From: Membranipora membranacea
Taxonomy: Eukaryota; Bryozoa; Gymnolaemata; Cheilostomatida; Membraniporidae
NCBI GenBank assembly: GCA_914767715.1
Contig: OU612067.1
Location: 14,203,001 to 14,267,000 of the forward strand
Direction: 5' to 3'
Length of the DNA stretch: 64,000 nt
Below are positions 36,477 to 50,861 of this stretch, piece after piece. A program made the position numbers and the translations under genes. The notes beneath the pieces were generated by a model that saw only the letters and a program-made list of their open reading frames with translations, was not told where the DNA came from and did no database searches. Position 1 is the stretch's first letter, and every line of letters starts with the position of its first letter.

Positions 36477-38253
36477 AATCGAACGAAGGAACACAAACCA
36501 ATACGCAACTAAATTGAACCCATGCTTTTGCCATGATTCCATAGCTCCTCAAGTTGATGTGAACACAATGAATGGCAACTTAGTGAATGTCAAAGGTTGC
36601 TGACGCATGTAAAATTAGACTGAGAACTTCAAAACAATACCAAACAATATGATAGCGACACTGTGACTTAAATTAAATGATTTACACCAGGACTTATGAT
36701 AGCATCAAAGTAGAGAACTGCTTTCTTAGCTTTGTCAAATTCACTAAAGTATATTTTTATTTGTGTCTTATAGGTAGTTGATACATCCGCCATCACCAGA
36801 ACGGACAAGCTGCGCAAGTACTTCACTATGCCCTTCTGACCTATGAATATGACGAATTCCTTTGAACACATCATTTTCTATCATAATCTTAGCTACAAAA
36901 CAATAAAACTTCATCAAAGAACCCACAGTGATTTCATTTATGAGCTCTTGAAGTTGTAATGAGTACAAGTGCTGCCCCGGCAGGGGGGCGTCAGATGTGG
37001 GGGCACGAGTCTAGGGGGCTCAGACTAGCTACACAGTCATGATGACAGACCATTTGATTGAAAACCGCATCATGAGTAATTGTTGAAGTGCGTTTTTTCA
37101 GGTTAGTCATTATTGTCGAGCATGTGCTGGGGTATCCAGCAGTACGGTCATAACCTTGCCATAATGCCTGGTCAAAATACCATCAGGACAAAATGCGCAG
37201 AGAGCATGATATGCCAATGAAAAAAAATCCAGGAAATATACCAAGGCCCAAATAAACTTTCGTTAAAACACCAGTTGTTGCAACAGTCAAGAGCCCAGTG
37301 GAATCAAAGTCAGGTTGGACATAACACCATTTGGGACAACAAGCCACATCCAGCGTTTAGTCAACATAGGTTTATGACTGTCAGTTTCTAAGTGACAGTA
37401 ACAGTGACAAAGACTGTCATTTTATAGTCTGAGTTTACATCCAAATTGCAATAATACTAACTGTAAGAGACAGAGCACGTATTAGATCCATATTTGTAGG
37501 GTCGGATTATCGCCTACCCAGTATACATGTGTATTATATATATCACGATGATTTACAAATTAATGAGTATGGTAAGGGATACTGGTGAATTTGAAATAGT
37601 CTTTGTTAAAGCCCCAAATAATATAATGTAGAAACCCACCCAATAGGCCTACCAAGATTATTCACAGGCTATTGTTTTGGAATCGGCCAAGCCATAGATG
37701 GACATGTCGGGTAAATAAATTTGACTAATTTTATGTGCCTTTTTACGCCCTATCAGGCCTGTCAAAGAGATCAACACTCTTGTATGACAATCCAGTTCAT
37801 GTAGGGTCTTCATGATGGTACCTGGAGATTTAAAAGTTTCAGGTTGCAGATAACTCCACACAATAACAAACCAAAACCTGTCAGCCGATCAAAACAAAAC
37901 ACAAGCACATGGGTCCATTTATAAAGGTACAATAATAGTGATACATGAGCAGATAACACCACACAAGCAATATCCAACATCACCAATAACGCAGACAAGG
38001 CTTCATTGTTGGCCTGAATCCCAGGCTACCAGTGTGCACCAATTCAGCTTCTTATTTCTCAGCACAGACTTAGGAAAACCACTAACTGGGCCTTCCACCG
38101 TTGAGATTGCAAGAAAAATCATATTATTTATTTGATGCAAATGAATTATAATTTTCAGATCGTTGACGGGAGTATTGTGTCTAGAGGCTAAAGTAACCTT
38201 ATAGGAAGTTAATTAAATGTTGGTTAAAAACGTTATTTAAATTCTTAAGAATG

Positions 38254-38449
38254 GGCAGCAACATAATGGGTGCCATAGGGGCTAGGCCACCAATATCTGC
38301 GGCAATTTCCTCTCAGTTTGTAGGCAGGTCGTAGCACACAAACATGTCCCAGTAGTCAGTGGGCTGCATTGGGATTCAATTCAAACCCACGCCTTTCAAC
38401 ACTTTTGCATGCTGAGGGACGCGCTCTAACTAGCTGAGCCACCTCCTAG
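38254..38449 (-). repeat. tRNA-derived SINE-like repeat in B3
   Basis: Same insertion as in the other backbones; carries the caccaatatctg variant shared with B1 and B4. Confidence 0.55.
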
Positions 38450-39117
38450 TCCTTAACAGTGTGTAACTCATTAGTTCTAGGGTAAAGATAATTTTAAAGT
38501 TTTACTGGGAGTTGCATTGTTGACATTTAACTAAAAACCTGTTCTGTTATTACTCGATCGATATTGTGCTGTATTATTAAATCTACAATCCTCTAACACA
38601 AGGGTCAATAATATATCACCTCTCAACTTCAAAGAATTATTTATTTAGTCTGAGCGCTTGGGGTGCAGGTAAATTTTAGCTTTGCAAGGTTTGTTTTGCT
38701 CGGCTCAAGTTTGAAAACCTAGTGATAGAAAACCACCTGTAACAATAACTTGAGCACACACCTCCCGATTTAAACCTATGATCAAGTTTAACAAACAAGA
38801 AACAAGCAAGCAAAGTCTACTCACTTCTAATACCAACATCAATCTTATCGACAGTAAGTGATATGATGTATTGATAGGCTTAATAAATCTAAATCCTTCA
38901 CCGAGTCAAAATGCAAACACATTACTAGAACAACATCAAAAATAAAAAACAATTTAGTAAACACAATGTTTAGTTAGCTCGGGCACCTAAAAACATAACT
39001 TGGTCTCTTTATCACAGAAAGTGCATGTAATGGATTATAACTCATATTATTGAGAGAAATACGGACGGCTGTTTGACAGATCTAAAAATAATCAGATGCA
39101 AGACAACACCGACAAAT

Positions 39118-39282
39118 TTACAAATTGGAGTCGGGTCGACCGGCGAGGTATTTCTTTACACGCGGATCTGCCTCAAACTTGGCCGACCATTGTTTAGCGA
39201 AAGGAGTTACGCTCATCACATCTGGTGTGGCTAGTTTAGCGAAGTCCATACCGCACCATAACCATACATCAGCAAGACCAAT
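39118..39282 (-). pseudogene. Orphan GST exon 4
   Basis: Complete last exon of the GST with intact frame and stop but no exons 1-3; the ROCO cassette begins 472 bp away at 39754. Confidence 0.85.
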
Positions 39283-39753
39283 CTGCAAAATTAAATAATG
39301 TTGTCTGCATAATTCTTCTGCATGCAGAGAGGCGTGAATCTAAGAAAATTCTGATATGCACTGGAAGAATTGGAGAACATTTTTTGCATTCACTTGCTTT
39401 AGTAATATAGGTGAAGCAATCATATCCCTTTTGCACTGTGGGTCAGAATATGGAAAACATAATCAAGGGACTAATAACTGGTTTGTGGCGATGTGTAGTG
39501 ACACATTGTGCATATCAAACCATTATATTTGGCATGAGCATTTGATACCATAGAACTTGCCCTGGGTAAACAGGCCAAATAACACATAATACAAAACTTC
39601 ATAAGTACTTCACATTTGTCCTGATCCATACCTCAGGCCAATTTGTAGAAATTATCTATCAATTGCCACCCGTCTTATATGTAATAGCAGTTAACAAGAA
39701 ATTCGGACACAAAATTGATCCGCCCAAAGAATTCTGGCCAATGTACACTACAG

Positions 39754-40374
39754 CCACTCACTCACTACTATATCTGAGAGTATTGGTCAGCTGACTAATC
39801 TCACCTCACTGGAGATCAGAGGCTACTCACTCACTACCATACCTGAGAGCATCGGTCAGCTGACTAATCTCACCTCACTGAGTATCTTCATCGACTCACT
39901 CCCTACCATACCTGAGAGCATCAGTCAGCTGACTAATCTCACCTCATTAAGTATCAGCAGCCGCTCACTCACTACCATACCTGAGAGTATCGGTCAGCTG
40001 ACTAATCTCACCTCACTGGATATCATAGGCTACTCACTCACTACCATACCTGAGAGCATCGGTCAGCTGACTAATCTCACCTCACTGGATATCATCGGCT
40101 ACTCACTCACTACCATACCTGAGAGCATCGGTCAGCTGACTAATCTCACCTCACTGAGTATCTTCATCGACTCACTCCCTACCATACCTGAGAGCATCAG
40201 TCAGCAGACTAATCTCACCTCATTAAGTATCAGCAGCCGCTCACTCACTACCATACCTGAGAGTATCGGTCAGCTGACTAATCTCACCTCACTGCAGATC
40301 AGCGGCAACTCACTCACTACCATCCCTGAGAGTATTGGTCAGCTGACTAATCTCACCTCACTGACTATCAGCAG
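39754..40374 (+). repeat. LRR-coding minisatellite, nine 69-bp units
   Basis: Nine units and a diverged last one (40375-40443). Private changes are ATA TCT in unit 1 and CAG for CTG (Gln for Leu) in unit 7; the latter puts a polar residue at a conserved LRR position. Confidence 0.95.
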
Positions 40375-43300
40375 CCGCTCACTCACTGCCATACCTGAGA
40401 TCATCTTCGACATTATATCGTTGCAACAGCTCAGATGTGATGGCTGTTATTCTCTAACATCACCACCTAGAGAGGTCTGTGAACAGGGCATTTTTGCTGT
40501 TAGAAGGTACGTCTCTGACTTGCATTTGGAGAGAGGGCGTAACCAGCATCTTATTCCTGTTACGGTTATTGGGAATCGCAAAGCAGGAAAAACAAGTCTA
40601 GTGTTGAGTGTTCAGCAAAATAAAAGAGTACTAACTGCACGTAATCCTGCTGAGAGCAAATTGGATGAGGCAACAAGAGTCTTCAAAGTATGCGAGGCGG
40701 ATGTCAATGAAAGTTCTAAATTGGTATTTTCTGACTTTGGAGGGCAAAAGATTTCCAGTTTCTCATACCAGTTGAGCTTCAAAGCCCGTTGCCTTCCGCT
40801 GCTTGTAATAGATATAGCGGATTTTGACAGATTAGCCTCACTGGATGGAGAAGAAGTAGCATGCCAAGAACTTTGTATAAAGTGGCTGACACACCTGTAT
40901 CTCTCATGTCCGAGTCTCGGCCGACCAATAATAGTCCTAACACATTGTGACAGAGTTACTAATGAATGCTTGAAACATCGAACGCAACAACTTGTGAACA
41001 CTACAGAAACTCTACGTATGAGGATAATCAAGGAGGAGAACAAAGTAGGATCTACATTGAGCCCATTCTTTATCATGGCTAGCTTCGCAGATATCACTGA
41101 ACTGTTTGTAAGGACAGAAAACATTGCCAACCTATCAAAGACCTCTAATCTAGCTGACATTGAGAGACTTAAAGAATTCCTTGAAGCTGCAGGATCTAAG
41201 ATTATCACAGAATTACCGGCAAGCTGGTACCGAATACTCATCAAAATAACAAGTGACAAAGACAGGCCGTTCTTCACCCTTTCTGAGATAGACGAGCTCT
41301 TTCCTGATGACACTGTTCATGTGGCACTTCAGTATCTTCATGATTCAGGCAGAATAATGTGGTTCAAGAGTGTCGAAGGTCTCGCCTCCTTTATATTCCA
41401 TCGCCCTGAGGTTCTCACTGCTCTTATTGAGACGCTGTATAATCACACTCAAGATGCCGCCTGGGTTACACGATTAGCTAGCTTTACCTCATATATCTGG
41501 GCCGGAAAGACAATCGAGACTAGAAAATATACGGAGATGGTCAATCAGTTTCAATCAACAGGGGTTATGGAAGCTGCATTGCTCCATCATTTACTAGAAC
41601 AAGAATCAGAGCTTCACCCTGACATTGGAATTGAAGTCCTGAAAACTTTCCACCTTATACACAAATTCGCAGATAAATGTATTATCCCTTACTTTGCTAC
41701 CAGGAAAGTCTCAATTCCTGCCATTCATACTCATCTCATCCCACTGAAAGTAGATCTGTTTCTACAAGGTCTCCCTATCCCCACATATGTCTACTCACTC
41801 ATTACGGCGGCATATCTAGACATCAATGTGAATCCAGTCAATCATGTCGAGGCTGGAAGGAATGGCGCTAATGTCACAGAGATCACCGGTCTGTTCAAAT
41901 ACCTTGTTCATGATGAATCTGCAAGATGTGTGACATTAACCATCCTCTGCCCGGCCAAGAGAATCTGCGAGGCGTGGAGGGATCAATTGGACACGCTGAG
42001 CAAACTAACAACTGAATTAAAAACCGTGTGGAAGGCTGTCCGTTATGAGAGTGTTTTCTATTGCTCACATTGTCTGCTGAACAGCATACAAAACCCAACT
42101 ACGAATGTTGATCCTGCTTGGCTCGAGAAGCCACTACAACTAGAGAGCAGTTTTTCAGGAGATGAGACATGCTACTGCCGACATGTGAAGAATAGTGAGG
42201 TTGATCGATCGATTCCACTCCCACTGATGTATCCATGTAAGTAGCAAAACCATTATCTTTTCTAGAAATATCCAGATCACATTTGATGTGTTATTCTTGC
42301 TCATCTTTGTCAGCTCATGTCAATTCTTTTTATGGCAAGACATTATTCCTAAACTAGGATGTTTTACTGAAGTTTTTTTTTATGTAGTTTTCTAGTACCA
42401 GGTTTTTGACAGAGATGTTGGGTCAAAATCACATTTTATGCAGACAAATTTTGGTCAAACATAATACAGTCAAGCAGATGATGATAGATGATAGATAGAT
42501 GATGAGTTTATTTGGTTTATTATACTTGATGGTCTCATTGCAGGTTTGACCAGCAGCGAGCTAGGAATTGATAGATTACAAGACTATGTGACAAATCTCA
42601 CGGCTCTGTCCGGTAAGTCAGATAAGTCAGCTCCGACAGGGCTTCACAATTATTCAATCTGATCATGGATTCTAATTAAAATCCTCTTGAACTACCAGAA
42701 ATTACTTATTCGCAGGCTGATTGTTAGGTTAGGAAAATTGCAAAGAATACTCTAATTGAATCCAATCAAAAGCAACTGGACACAAATGGAAGAGAATGCA
42801 TTATAAAGCAGGTTGATCTGCTTTAAAAATTAGCGTTTGGTGTGTTTATTCCTATTTTCGCGCATAGCTTCAACATCGGTGTAGCAGTGACAACCTCTAA
42901 AACTACATTAATTTATTCTCATAGATAAGTCGCAAGTGATGAAACTGCTTGTGGAAAAGTATCCACTAGACATGAGCGACATCAGACTGTTATGTGATCT
43001 CAGTGATCAGTACATCATACCCTATACACAAACTCATGTGAAACGATGTGGGCTCGTGCTGTTCAACAAAGATGGTAGAGTCAACGCGCTAGAGGAGGCC
43101 TATGCTATGGACGACGGCCTCACAAGAGCAGGCATTGAGAAGAAGAAGACAGAATGGTCTAGTGCTATACAGCTGTTTGACTTGATAGAAACTCAAATCA
43201 CAGAACTGGTCTCATGTGGACTATCCCTACTTGTGATGTCCATCATGTCGCATGGTATAGCTGGAATGCTAACAGGAAGTGACCGCACACAGGCAATCAT

Positions 43301-44113
43301 TTCTGACATCCTCAAAGAAACAGAGAAACAACTCCCAGAGCATATACCGTTGGTAAAAAGAGTTATTAACCTTTTGTTCACTTATGTCATTTTTGGAATA
43401 GTTTCACAGGGTTTACATGAGATCTACCAGTACCAGTCATGTGACCACATCCACCATTGTAAATTTCTGCAAAAAATGATGATGTGAGTTAGTCTGAGAA
43501 CAGACACAACGCCAGGATGATGATGTGGAACACAAAGAAATTCAAACTTTGCATCCACTCCACACGTTATACGTTTCAGCTTGAAATGGGTATCAACTAC
43601 AATTCCCAAACAAGAGCATGTATGTATGTAACCTTGCCCCTTTACTGTTTTGAAAACATGATGATTTGTAGTTGTATTCTATCGTCGTAGATAATTATGA
43701 TCCAGGCCTGTCAGGGTGAACATAAAGCTTCTGGATCAACCTCTACAAGCAGCCTAAGAGGAACCCAGGGCTCAACAGAAAAGGATAACCAGCTGATCAA
43801 ACTGAAGAGGCCTCACACCTTGTTACTCATGTCTACAGTACATGGAGGGATGTCTGTCAGAGGGGCGTTCACTGGAGCTATCGCGAGACAGATAGTTAAA
43901 GCTGATGGTAAGACTACTATAGAAGAGATGGTGACTAAGGCTAATATAGATCTAAAGAAGAACGAACCAGATCAGTACAATCAGACACCAGAACTAAGAA
44001 GTACACTTCAGAAGAGTCTAGTACTTCCACCAGGGGAGCAGAAATCTGATTCTCTACAAAGCCTGAATAAACCATCTAAGATCAGTCTTCTCAAAAAGCT
44101 TGGTGTTCTTTAG
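39754..44113 (+). CDS. ROCO copy 3: intact LRR-Roc-COR-caspase fusion
   Basis: Exons 39754-42236, 42544-42612, 42925-43352 and 43691-44113. All junctions keep phase, giving 1,133 residues from the exon start. Residues 1-230 are LRRs (nine 23-mers plus a last one). Roc lies at about 265-410, with P-loop GNRKAGKTS 273-281, DFGGQ from 327 and THCD from 396. COR follows to about residue 780 and ends in a Cys-containing linker (YCSHCLL, CYCRHVK). The caspase fills about 870-1120: it has RCGLVLFNKDGR, catalytic His960 in MSIMSHG, Cys1000 in IQACQGE, an Asp-bearing linker (STEKD) that could be a processing site, and a p10-like part with SVRG and QTPELRSTL. Known roles: Roc-COR is a GTP-controlled dimerisation switch and caspases are apoptotic or inflammatory proteases. 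By inference, ligand sensing by the LRRs would activate the caspase directly, without adaptor domains. No start codon is found; the true N-terminus must come from an upstream exon or is missing. Confidence 0.85.
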
Positions 44114-45231
44114 AACGCAAACACATAACAATCTCTCTCAGTTTAGTTACATTCATCGGCCATCACTCGGGGAACCTGAATTCATAGACTTTCAACAAGC
44201 ATGTATAGAAATGTGTGTATAAATATAATGCCAATGCAAGGATGTAGTATAGACATATTATTCATCTATTCATTTCAATATCATTACTAAGCGTATTATA
44301 ACAACGCACCCCTAATTTTTTTCCATGTTTGAGTTCTTGTAATTTTTGTAATTGTTCATCTACAACTATTCTGTATTATTTCTATAACATGTAATATATA
44401 TTTACTAATAATGAATACTTTCATAGTAATATGCTTCTCTCCATCACCCCTGCTGGTAGTTAAGCCAGTCAGATATTTGGCTATCGTTGGAAATTTCTCA
44501 TTCATTACCATACTTTATTTCTGTATCATATTCAATACAACAAATATATCCTACACTTATTAAACTATGTGATGCTACCGAGAATCTATATTGAAATGAT
44601 AGATTGAGAAGACAATTATCAATGCGAACAACACTTGCCTGTCTGACAAGCTATATTTCGGGGGGGGGGGGGGAGGGGGGCAATTGACGCCCAATCAAGG
44701 GGGTGGTAGGATAAAGCTTGACAACTTTCAATAACAAAGTTGGTTTAGAAGTACAAAAGTGTCAACCTTTCAGCTCTTGCCAACTACTTCACAGTTTTCT
44801 TGAAACAGCTTAAAGTTTTAAGATCTACAACAAATAGTGTACTGTATTTTTGAAATTGTTTTCCCCTTGCCGGCATGTGGAACTAACCTTCAATACATCT
44901 GTGATACAATTGCGATTAAGCTGGGTACATTAAACAGTAGCTAACTTTGTACGAGGGAACTTGTAAATATTCAATGGTATGATATTATAAACGCATGGTC
45001 TTTGACTAGAAAAATTGACAGGGGAGGCAACAATATGAAGAGCAGATGTGCCGGTGAGAAGATGACACTGAGTGGGCATTGTAAGCTGTATCTATGATTT
45101 GCTGGAACTAAACTCAGTCGTTGGTACTTTCCCCTGACCTTGTAAACAGAATCTGGATGTAGACTCGCAATACCACTTGGTCTCTGCTCTGCCATTATTA
45201 GCGGCTAAGTTTTACTGTATATCGTCTATCT
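44114..45231 (+). other. 3' flank of ROCO copy 3, no gene seen
   Basis: Same content as 31704-32821, with a G run at 44660-44680. Confidence 0.7.
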
Positions 45232-45490
45232 GGCATTCGTCAAATCATCATATTATGATGATTTTGTGTAGAGTGGCTAGGGACGCTTGGCTCCATGCAT
45301 GATACAGAATGGCCACTACTTTGAAATATCTTGGACTTACAGAATGCTATGCATACTTGTTTCTCAACATAATAAAGAGGAATCAAAATTAATGTGTGAT
45401 AAATCTTACAGGTGTAAGGCCACAATTAGGCCGCAAAAGATTACCTATTAGGCCGCACTGGCAAAAAGGCCGCAGGTTGCCCACAGCTGG

Positions 45491-45716
45491 CGTCAATCAT
45501 TGTATCCTGAAGTTGATAAAAGTCACAAGAATAGATATTTTTATGACATTTTATGTAATCATTTTCAATTGGTTTGATTAGCCCTTGGACCTTGGCAAAA
45601 ATTGTGCAGTGTCATCTAACATAGATATTTGAAGCTCAAATGGCGTAGATCATTGTATTCTGACGTTGATAAAAGTCACAAGAATAGATATTTTTATGAC
45701 ATTTTATGTAATCATT
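45491..45716 (+). repeat. 153-bp tandem repeat in B4
   Basis: About 1.5 units, starting near 45495 and 45648. Confidence 0.85.
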
Positions 45717-47627
45717 TGTAAAAATTGACTGCTTTTTCCATGACACTTCGTCCCTGACACCAAATTTCATTGCATTTGATAGAGCTAGATTTTAATTTAT
45801 TTTGTTTTGTAATAGGAATTACTATTTTTGGATTCACTTTTCTTAGGAAATATGAGGCAAGTTTTTGTTAACCAAATAAGGTTAGCAAATGCAGTTTTAC
45901 AGCGGTGATCAAGGGAAGTCACTCTGAAAAATATAACATAACATACATATAATACATACAATATAATCATTCATAGTCATAAAGAATATTCTCATGAAAT
46001 ATACCAATAACTATATTGTATTATTTTTTGTTTACATAACAGTTTTGACACATATAAAGCAGTCAACGAAGTACTTTATGCACACAAATCAACACCAGAC
46101 AAGTTTTACATCCTCTGTCGTGTGCTTTTTCCTGATAGAGAGTTTGAGTGTGACAGAGTAATGAGTCATGTTACAATCCTTATAACATTTGGGCTCACAT
46201 GTTCCAGATTGTCTCCCATTTTACCAGCAATTGAGAATATTTATCTCTACAGTAACAAACCTTCCTGCAGGCCTTCCTGCGCCCCTGTTGCCCTCCCACC
46301 CCCGAGCCCCCCGAGCCCCTGTTGCACCCTCATTGCAACATAATACTACCAACACAACCCTTGCCCCGCCACTTTACAAGTCATAGGTACAGCCCTGCTG
46401 CAGATCGTCATCATAGAAATACATCTTGTTATGCAAGGTTTGTCCTGCTTACTTGAGTATCGTTCCATTACTGCATTTATATAAAGAAGGGGCCCAGTAT
46501 TTGTGGTGATTGATTTAAGGTAAGGCCACACGTTCTCATGCAAATTTCTGCTTCTTCTTGCAAATATAATTTCGTACTAATGTCAACCTGCCACACATGA
46601 TTCTCATCTCCGAAAATTGTATGAGCGCAATCCTTCTGCGCTAATACGAACCATAGCCCTAACAGTGATATGAAATAAAAAGATTTATACCAAGGAGAAG
46701 CTGTTACTCGTTGTTTATACCAACCGCCCAGTGATTCAGCTTCTATGTATGCCTCAACCATCTCCTAATAATTGTTTCAATTTGATACTCATAATTCACT
46801 GTATCCCTTCCCCTCTTACTCCAGGTCCAAAATTGAATGAGAAACTCTACATATTGATCATCCACTCCATCTTTTTACCAAAGTTGTGTTTGCATAGATA
46901 TGACCTTGACTTTTCAATCAAAACGGGCAGCCACTTTCAGATAGCATTTTGTGAAAATTTATACTATCTGGTTACGTACATTGTTAACATACAGCGTTCC
47001 ACAAATTGTGGAAATCCCAATCCGAACGACAGTTTACATGAAATTTACTCCTAATTGTGAGAAAACAACCCCATATGACTTCACTTTAAGACAGATTTTT
47101 CTTTTGGTTTTACTAACAAGAAAATTCAGTGACAAGTTTATGACATGGCAGCCTAGAACCCTAAATGTTTCAACTCTGGCTTAAGATGTTTGCTATTGAA
47201 TTGTGTTAAATGCAGATGAGAAGTCCCAAAAGTAAACATCACATATTGCATACGAGGCATTCTGGTCTATAACGTAAGTGACACTTTCAGGACCTGTATT
47301 GGGTAAACTGGCTTGCTCTGTATGCAACTATTGCCATGGGTAGTGGTTAGTGATATATTGCTATAGAAGAATTTGGAAAGACGCATCGTGATGGTGTGAC
47401 GTGTTTCAATTCCTTATTTTGCCTGACAGTTGTGGTTTCCCACAGTTTTACAAGTTTGGCAAGCATTCATTATTCCCTCCATAATAATCAAAATATGATT
47501 TTTCCCAGAATAACAATAATAACTAGCTTTATCAACAGTGATCATAACAAAATGAATACAACCCTGAAGTTAATTAATGGATATTCAATAGTTAACATTT
47601 GGCCTTGTGATGGGGGATCTTGTGCAC

Positions 47628-47634
47628 TATATAA
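47628..47634 (+). promoter_or_regulatory. TATA box of cysteine-rich peptide gene 4
   Basis: TATATAA 77 bp before the start codon at 47711. Confidence 0.7.
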
Positions 47635-47710
47635 GCTGGTTTTGCAGGCTCAACACAGTCATCATCTAAATCAGCAGTCGAGCAGATAGAGATATTTCAG
47701 CTTCTTCACA

Positions 47711-48306
47711 ATGGCACGATTCATATTGGTGGTTATTGCTTGCCTGTTCATGGCCGCTGTTGGTGAGAATACTTTAATTATTTATAGTTATTGTAATATG
47801 ACGACTACAGTATTTATTCATGTGAACTATGTTCTGTTTATCGATTAAGAATATTTCAAACTATTAAAAATGTGATTTTCTTAATAAATAATAGTAAATT
47901 GATAATACACAAAGAAGAAATCTCAGACTTTGAGATAACAAAGTCAAGAACTAGTTGAGAATTTAAACAAAATTGCAAGCGTGACATGAAACAATTCATG
48001 ATCGTTTAAATGCTAATTAAAATCTTTTAATTTTTTCAGTTGATACTGTCTTCGTCACAGAAAAATTCTGCAGGAGTTTGAACCCTGAGGGTTTTGAACA
48101 GTGCGTGCAAACTAAAGACTGCGTCGGCTACGGCACCCGCAATAAATACTGCTGTACTGATTGCAAATTTAATACTTGTATGCCTGATGATGAATGTTGG
48201 TCCGACGGTAAGTATTTTAAAGTTTCAATTTTTTTTATCTCCATATGTTGCCCATTCAGCAGATTACAACTATGAAGATTTGCTCAAACCGAAAGTATAT
48301 ACCTAA
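47711..48306 (+). CDS. Secreted cysteine-rich peptide, copy 4
   Basis: Exons 47711-47762, 48040-48207 and 48260-48306, giving 88 residues. It is like copy 3 except that Ala becomes Thr at the start of exon 2 (VDTVFV), next to the likely signal-peptide cleavage site. All eight cysteines and the C-terminal tail are intact. Confidence 0.8.
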
Positions 48307-48828
48307 TGGTCTAATATGTGACTGATTCTAGGGCTATATGGTTTCAGAATTTCGATAGTCTAGACTCTAGAGTCTAGAGTGTCTTAAGAACGTTGTCTCC
48401 AATTGATTAAGTTACGTTGTGTCCAATTATTAAGTACGCTGTGTCTAATTATGAACAAAAGGATATTATTTTTTGTTTCTTAATCTTTGTAATTTAATAT
48501 AATTCTGACTCTCTGGAATAACTGATGACTCCCTCTCTTTTATTTCCATGAGTCAGATCTCTTTGTTGATTACAATTTAGAAGGGGGGGGGGGCGTCGGA
48601 CAAAAGGGGTGGCAAAAGTCTATCTTGGTCTCTGTCAGCAACAACCCTTTATTAAATTGATGGAAGATGACCTCTTAGGCAAGATGCAAAGAATGTTTTT
48701 GACCCAGTAAATCTTAAAGCTTCAGCTGTGTTCAAAGGCAATCACAAAGTTCCCATGCATTGATTGGAACTCAAAATGAAGCGAATCCCTCACCATTTGA
48801 AATGGGATGCTTGAAAAAAATTCAAAAA

Positions 48829-48886
48829 GGTCTACCGCAGTCGGGAATTGAACCAGTCTTTGATGCTATCCACTGTGCTCGGCCCT
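48829..48886 (-). repeat. Second tRNA-like remnant in B4
   Basis: Same element as 15253-15310. Confidence 0.4.
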
Positions 48887-50665
48887 AATCGAACGAAGGA
48901 ACACAAACCAATACGCAACTAAATTGAACCCATGCTTTTGCCATGATTCCATAGCTCCTCAAGTTGATGTGAACACAATGAATGGCAACTTAGTGAATGT
49001 CAAAGGTTGCTGACGCATGTAAAATTAGACTGAGAACTTCAAAACAATACCAAACAATATGATAGCGACACTGTGACTTAAATTAAATGATTTACACCAG
49101 GACTTATGATAGCATCAAAGTAGAGAACTGCTTTCTTAGCTTTGTCAAATTCACTAAAGTATATTTTTATTTGTGTCTTATAGGTAGTTGATACATCCGC
49201 CATCACCAGAACGGACAAGCTGCGCAAGTACTTCACTATGCCCTTCTGACCTATGAATATGACGAATTCCTTTGAACACATCATTTTCTATCATAATCTT
49301 AGCTACAAAACAATAAAACTTCATCAAAGAACCCACAGTGATTTCATTTATGAGCTCTTGAAGTTGTAATGAGTACAAGTGCTGCCCCGGCAGGGGGGCG
49401 TCAGATGTGGGGGCACGAGTCTAGGGGGCTCAGACTAGCTACACAGTCATGATGACAGACCATTTGATTGAAAACCGCATCATGAGTAATTGTTGAAGTG
49501 CGTTTTTTCAGGTTAGTCATTATTGTCGAGCATGTGCTGGGGTATCCAGCAGTACGGTCATAACCTTGCCATAATGCCTGGTCAAAATACCATCAGGACA
49601 AAATGCGCAGAGAGCATGATATGCCAATGAAAAAAAATCCAGGAAATATACCAAGGCCCAAATAAACTTTCGTTAAAACACCAGTTGTTGCAACAGTCAA
49701 GAGCCCAGTGGAATCAAAGTCAGGTTGGACATAACACCATTTGGGACAACAAGCCACATCCAGCGTTTAGTCAACATAGGTTTATGACTGTCAGTTTCTA
49801 AGTGACAGTAACAGTGACAAAGACTGTCATTTTATAGTCTGAGTTTACATCCAAATTGCAATAATACTAACTGTAAGAGACAGAGCACGTATTAGATCCA
49901 TATTTGTAGGGTCGGATTATCGCCTACCCAGTATACATGTGTATTATATATATCACGATGATTTACAAATTAATGAGTATGGTATAAGGGATACTGGTGA
50001 ATTTGAAATAGTCTTTGTTAAAGCCCCAAATAATATAATGTAGAAACCCACCCAATAGGCCTACCAAGATTATTCACAGGCTATTGTTTTGGAATCGGCC
50101 AAGCCATAGATGGACATGTCGGGTAAATAAATTTGACTAATTTTATGTGCCTTTTTACTCCCTATCAGGCCTGTCAAAGAGATCAACACTCTTGTATGAC
50201 AATCCAGTTCATGTAGGGTCTTCATGATGGTACCTGGAGATTTAAAAGTTTCAGGTTGCAGATAACTCCACACAATAACAAACCAAAACCTGTCAGCCGA
50301 TCAAAACAAAACACAAGCACATGGGTCCATTTATAAAGGTACAATAATAGTGATACATGAGCAGATAACACCACACAAGCAATATCCAACATCACCAATA
50401 ACGCAGACAAGGCTTCATTGTTGGCCTGAATCCCAGGCTACCAGTGTGCACCAATTCAGCTTCTTATTTCTCAGCACAGACTTAGGAAAACCACTAACTG
50501 GGCCTTCCACCGTTGAGATTGCAAGAAAAATCATATTATTTATTTGATGCAAATGAATTATAATTTTCAGATCGTTGGCGGGAGTATTGTGTCTAGAGGC
50601 TAAAGTAACCTTATAGGAAGTTAATTAAATGTTGGTTAAAAACGTTATTTAAATTCTTAAGAATG

Positions 50666-50861
50666 GGCAGCAACATAATGGGTGCCATAGGGGCTAGGCC
50701 ACCAATATCTGCGGCAATTTCCTCTCAGTTTGTAGGCAGGTCGTAGCACACAAACATGTCCCAGTAGTCAGTGGGCTGCATTGGGATTCAATTCAAACCC
50801 ACGCCTTTCAACACTTTTGCATGCTGAGGGACGCGCTCTAACTAGCTGAGCCACCTCCTAG
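50666..50861 (-). repeat. tRNA-derived SINE-like repeat in B4
   Basis: Same insertion as in the other backbones; caccaatatctg variant. Confidence 0.55.

Larger units (their letters stand above)
32822..39753 (+). repeat. Backbone copy B3
   Basis: The only complete backbone in the window with ROCO cassettes on both sides. It contains the peptide gene, both tRNA-derived repeats and an orphan GST exon 4. About 1.5 units of the 153-bp repeat lie at 33082-33307. Stretches 33310-35210, 35900-36410 and 36480-38250 hold no supportable gene. Confidence 0.9.
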
